Assembly: GCA_003520965.1 (NCBI GenBank) | Contig: DOTU01000039.1 | Coordinates: 1 to 5,223 of the forward strand | Direction: 5' to 3' | DNA: 5,223 nt | Origin: Candidatus Zixiibacteriota bacterium | Lineage (GTDB): Bacteria > Zixibacteria > MSB-5A5 > UBA10806 | Shown: positions 4,869 to 5,223 of the stretch, piece by piece | How positions within the stretch are numbered: position 1 is the stretch's first letter | How the letters are laid out: each line of letters opens with the position of its first letter | The notes under the pieces: model-generated | Seen by the model: only the letters and a program-made list of their open reading frames with translations | Database searches by the model: none | Told to the model about the DNA's origin: nothing | Made by a program: the position numbers and the translations under genes

Positions 4869-5223
4869 ATGGCAGCGGAGAAAAGCGATCTGAAGGCAGT
4901 TGAACGGCTCACCGAGGGGTTCGGAAAGATAAAGTCGGAAATTGGCAAGGTAATCATTGGGCAGGACCAGGTAATCGAACAGCTATTAGTGGCGATACTG
5001 GCCCGCGGGCATTGCCTCTTTGTCGGCGTACCGGGGCTGGCCAAGACGCTGCTGATCTCGACACTGGCCCGCACGATGGACCTGAAGTTCTCCCGTATCC
5101 AGTTTACCCCCGACCTGATGCCATCCGATATCACCGGCACCGAGCTGATCGAGGAAAACCGGGCCAGCGGCAAGCGCGAGTTCCGTTTCGTGCGCGGGCC
5201 GATTTTCGCCAATATCATTTTGG
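4869..5223 (+). CDS. MoxR-family AAA+ ATPase, N-terminal part, runs off right edge
   Basis: 118 codons of a MoxR-type AAA+ ATPase are visible; the family is usually about 310-340 residues, so roughly a third is present. The N-terminal helix leads into VIIGQDQVIEQLLVAILARGH (28-48), the MoxR entry motif. GVPGLAKT (53-60) is the Walker A ATP-binding loop. RIQFTPDLMPSDITGTEL (76-93) and FVRGPIFANIIL (107-118) are family-diagnostic. The Walker B residues (expected to follow NIIL) fall just past the edge. MoxR proteins are cytoplasmic chaperone-like ATPases that usually work with a VWA-domain or DUF58 partner encoded directly downstream, in metal-insertion, envelope-stress or complex-assembly roles. 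The partner is not in the window. The in-frame TAA just before the ATG and GGGAGG at 4859-4864 fix the start. It lies 202 bases after the 3080 gene, so co-transcription is uncertain. Confidence 0.95.
   Translation, partial: MAAEKSDLKAVERLTEGFGKIKSEIGKVIIGQDQVIEQLLVAILARGHCLFVGVPGLAKTLLISTLARTMDLKFSRIQFTPDLMPSDITGTELIEENRASGKREFRFVRGPIFANIIL

Noticed and set aside
4799..5218. Minus-strand open frame of 139 codons
   Set aside because: Antisense to moxR, whose Walker A motif and family blocks are unambiguous.

Overview
The window looks like a bacterial chromosome segment from the FCB side of the tree (Fibrobacteres-Chlorobi-Bacteroidetes superphylum and relatives). A Zixibacteria-like or similar candidate-phylum lineage is my best guess. 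The basis is a secreted fibronectin-type-III protein ending in a YPNPFN-type C-terminal sorting domain, a second exported beta-rich protein with DxDGD calcium-type loops, moderate base composition, and purine-rich ribosome binding sites before every gene. The phylum call is inference; no rRNA or phylogenetic marker is present.

Layout, left to right. (1) 1-449, minus strand: the N-terminal part of an exported papain-fold (C1B, bleomycin-hydrolase-like) peptidase that runs off the left edge. (2) 450-954: a 505-base divergent intergenic region with no convincing gene, a weak promoter candidate and short direct repeats. (3) 955-2292, plus: secreted FN3/Ig-like protein with a C-terminal sorting domain, followed by two hairpins, the second a strong intrinsic terminator. 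(4) 2426-2893, minus: a complete bacterioferritin with every ferroxidase and heme ligand intact. (5) 2894-3079: divergent regulatory region between bfr and the next gene. It holds a large dyad that could be an operator, a TATAAT box, a plus-strand intrinsic-terminator structure lying before the downstream gene, and another inverted repeat. (6) 3080-4666, plus: exported 528-residue protein with a PPC-like domain, a DDGxxGD domain and two tandem C-terminal repeats. (7) 4667-4868: about 200 bases with a TATAAT box and two compact palindromes that look like a dispersed intergenic element. (8) 4869-5223, plus: the start of a MoxR-family AAA+ ATPase that runs off the right edge.

The genes do not form one obvious pathway. 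Three of five products are exported (peptidase, FN3 protein, PPC/repeat protein), one stores iron, and one is an AAA+ chaperone-type ATPase whose operon lies mostly outside the window. I do not see a defence system, mobile element with a transposase, CRISPR array or RNA gene. The parts most worth following up are the bfr/3080 divergent regulatory region with its internal terminator, the duplicated domain in the 3080 protein, and the palindromic element upstream of moxR.
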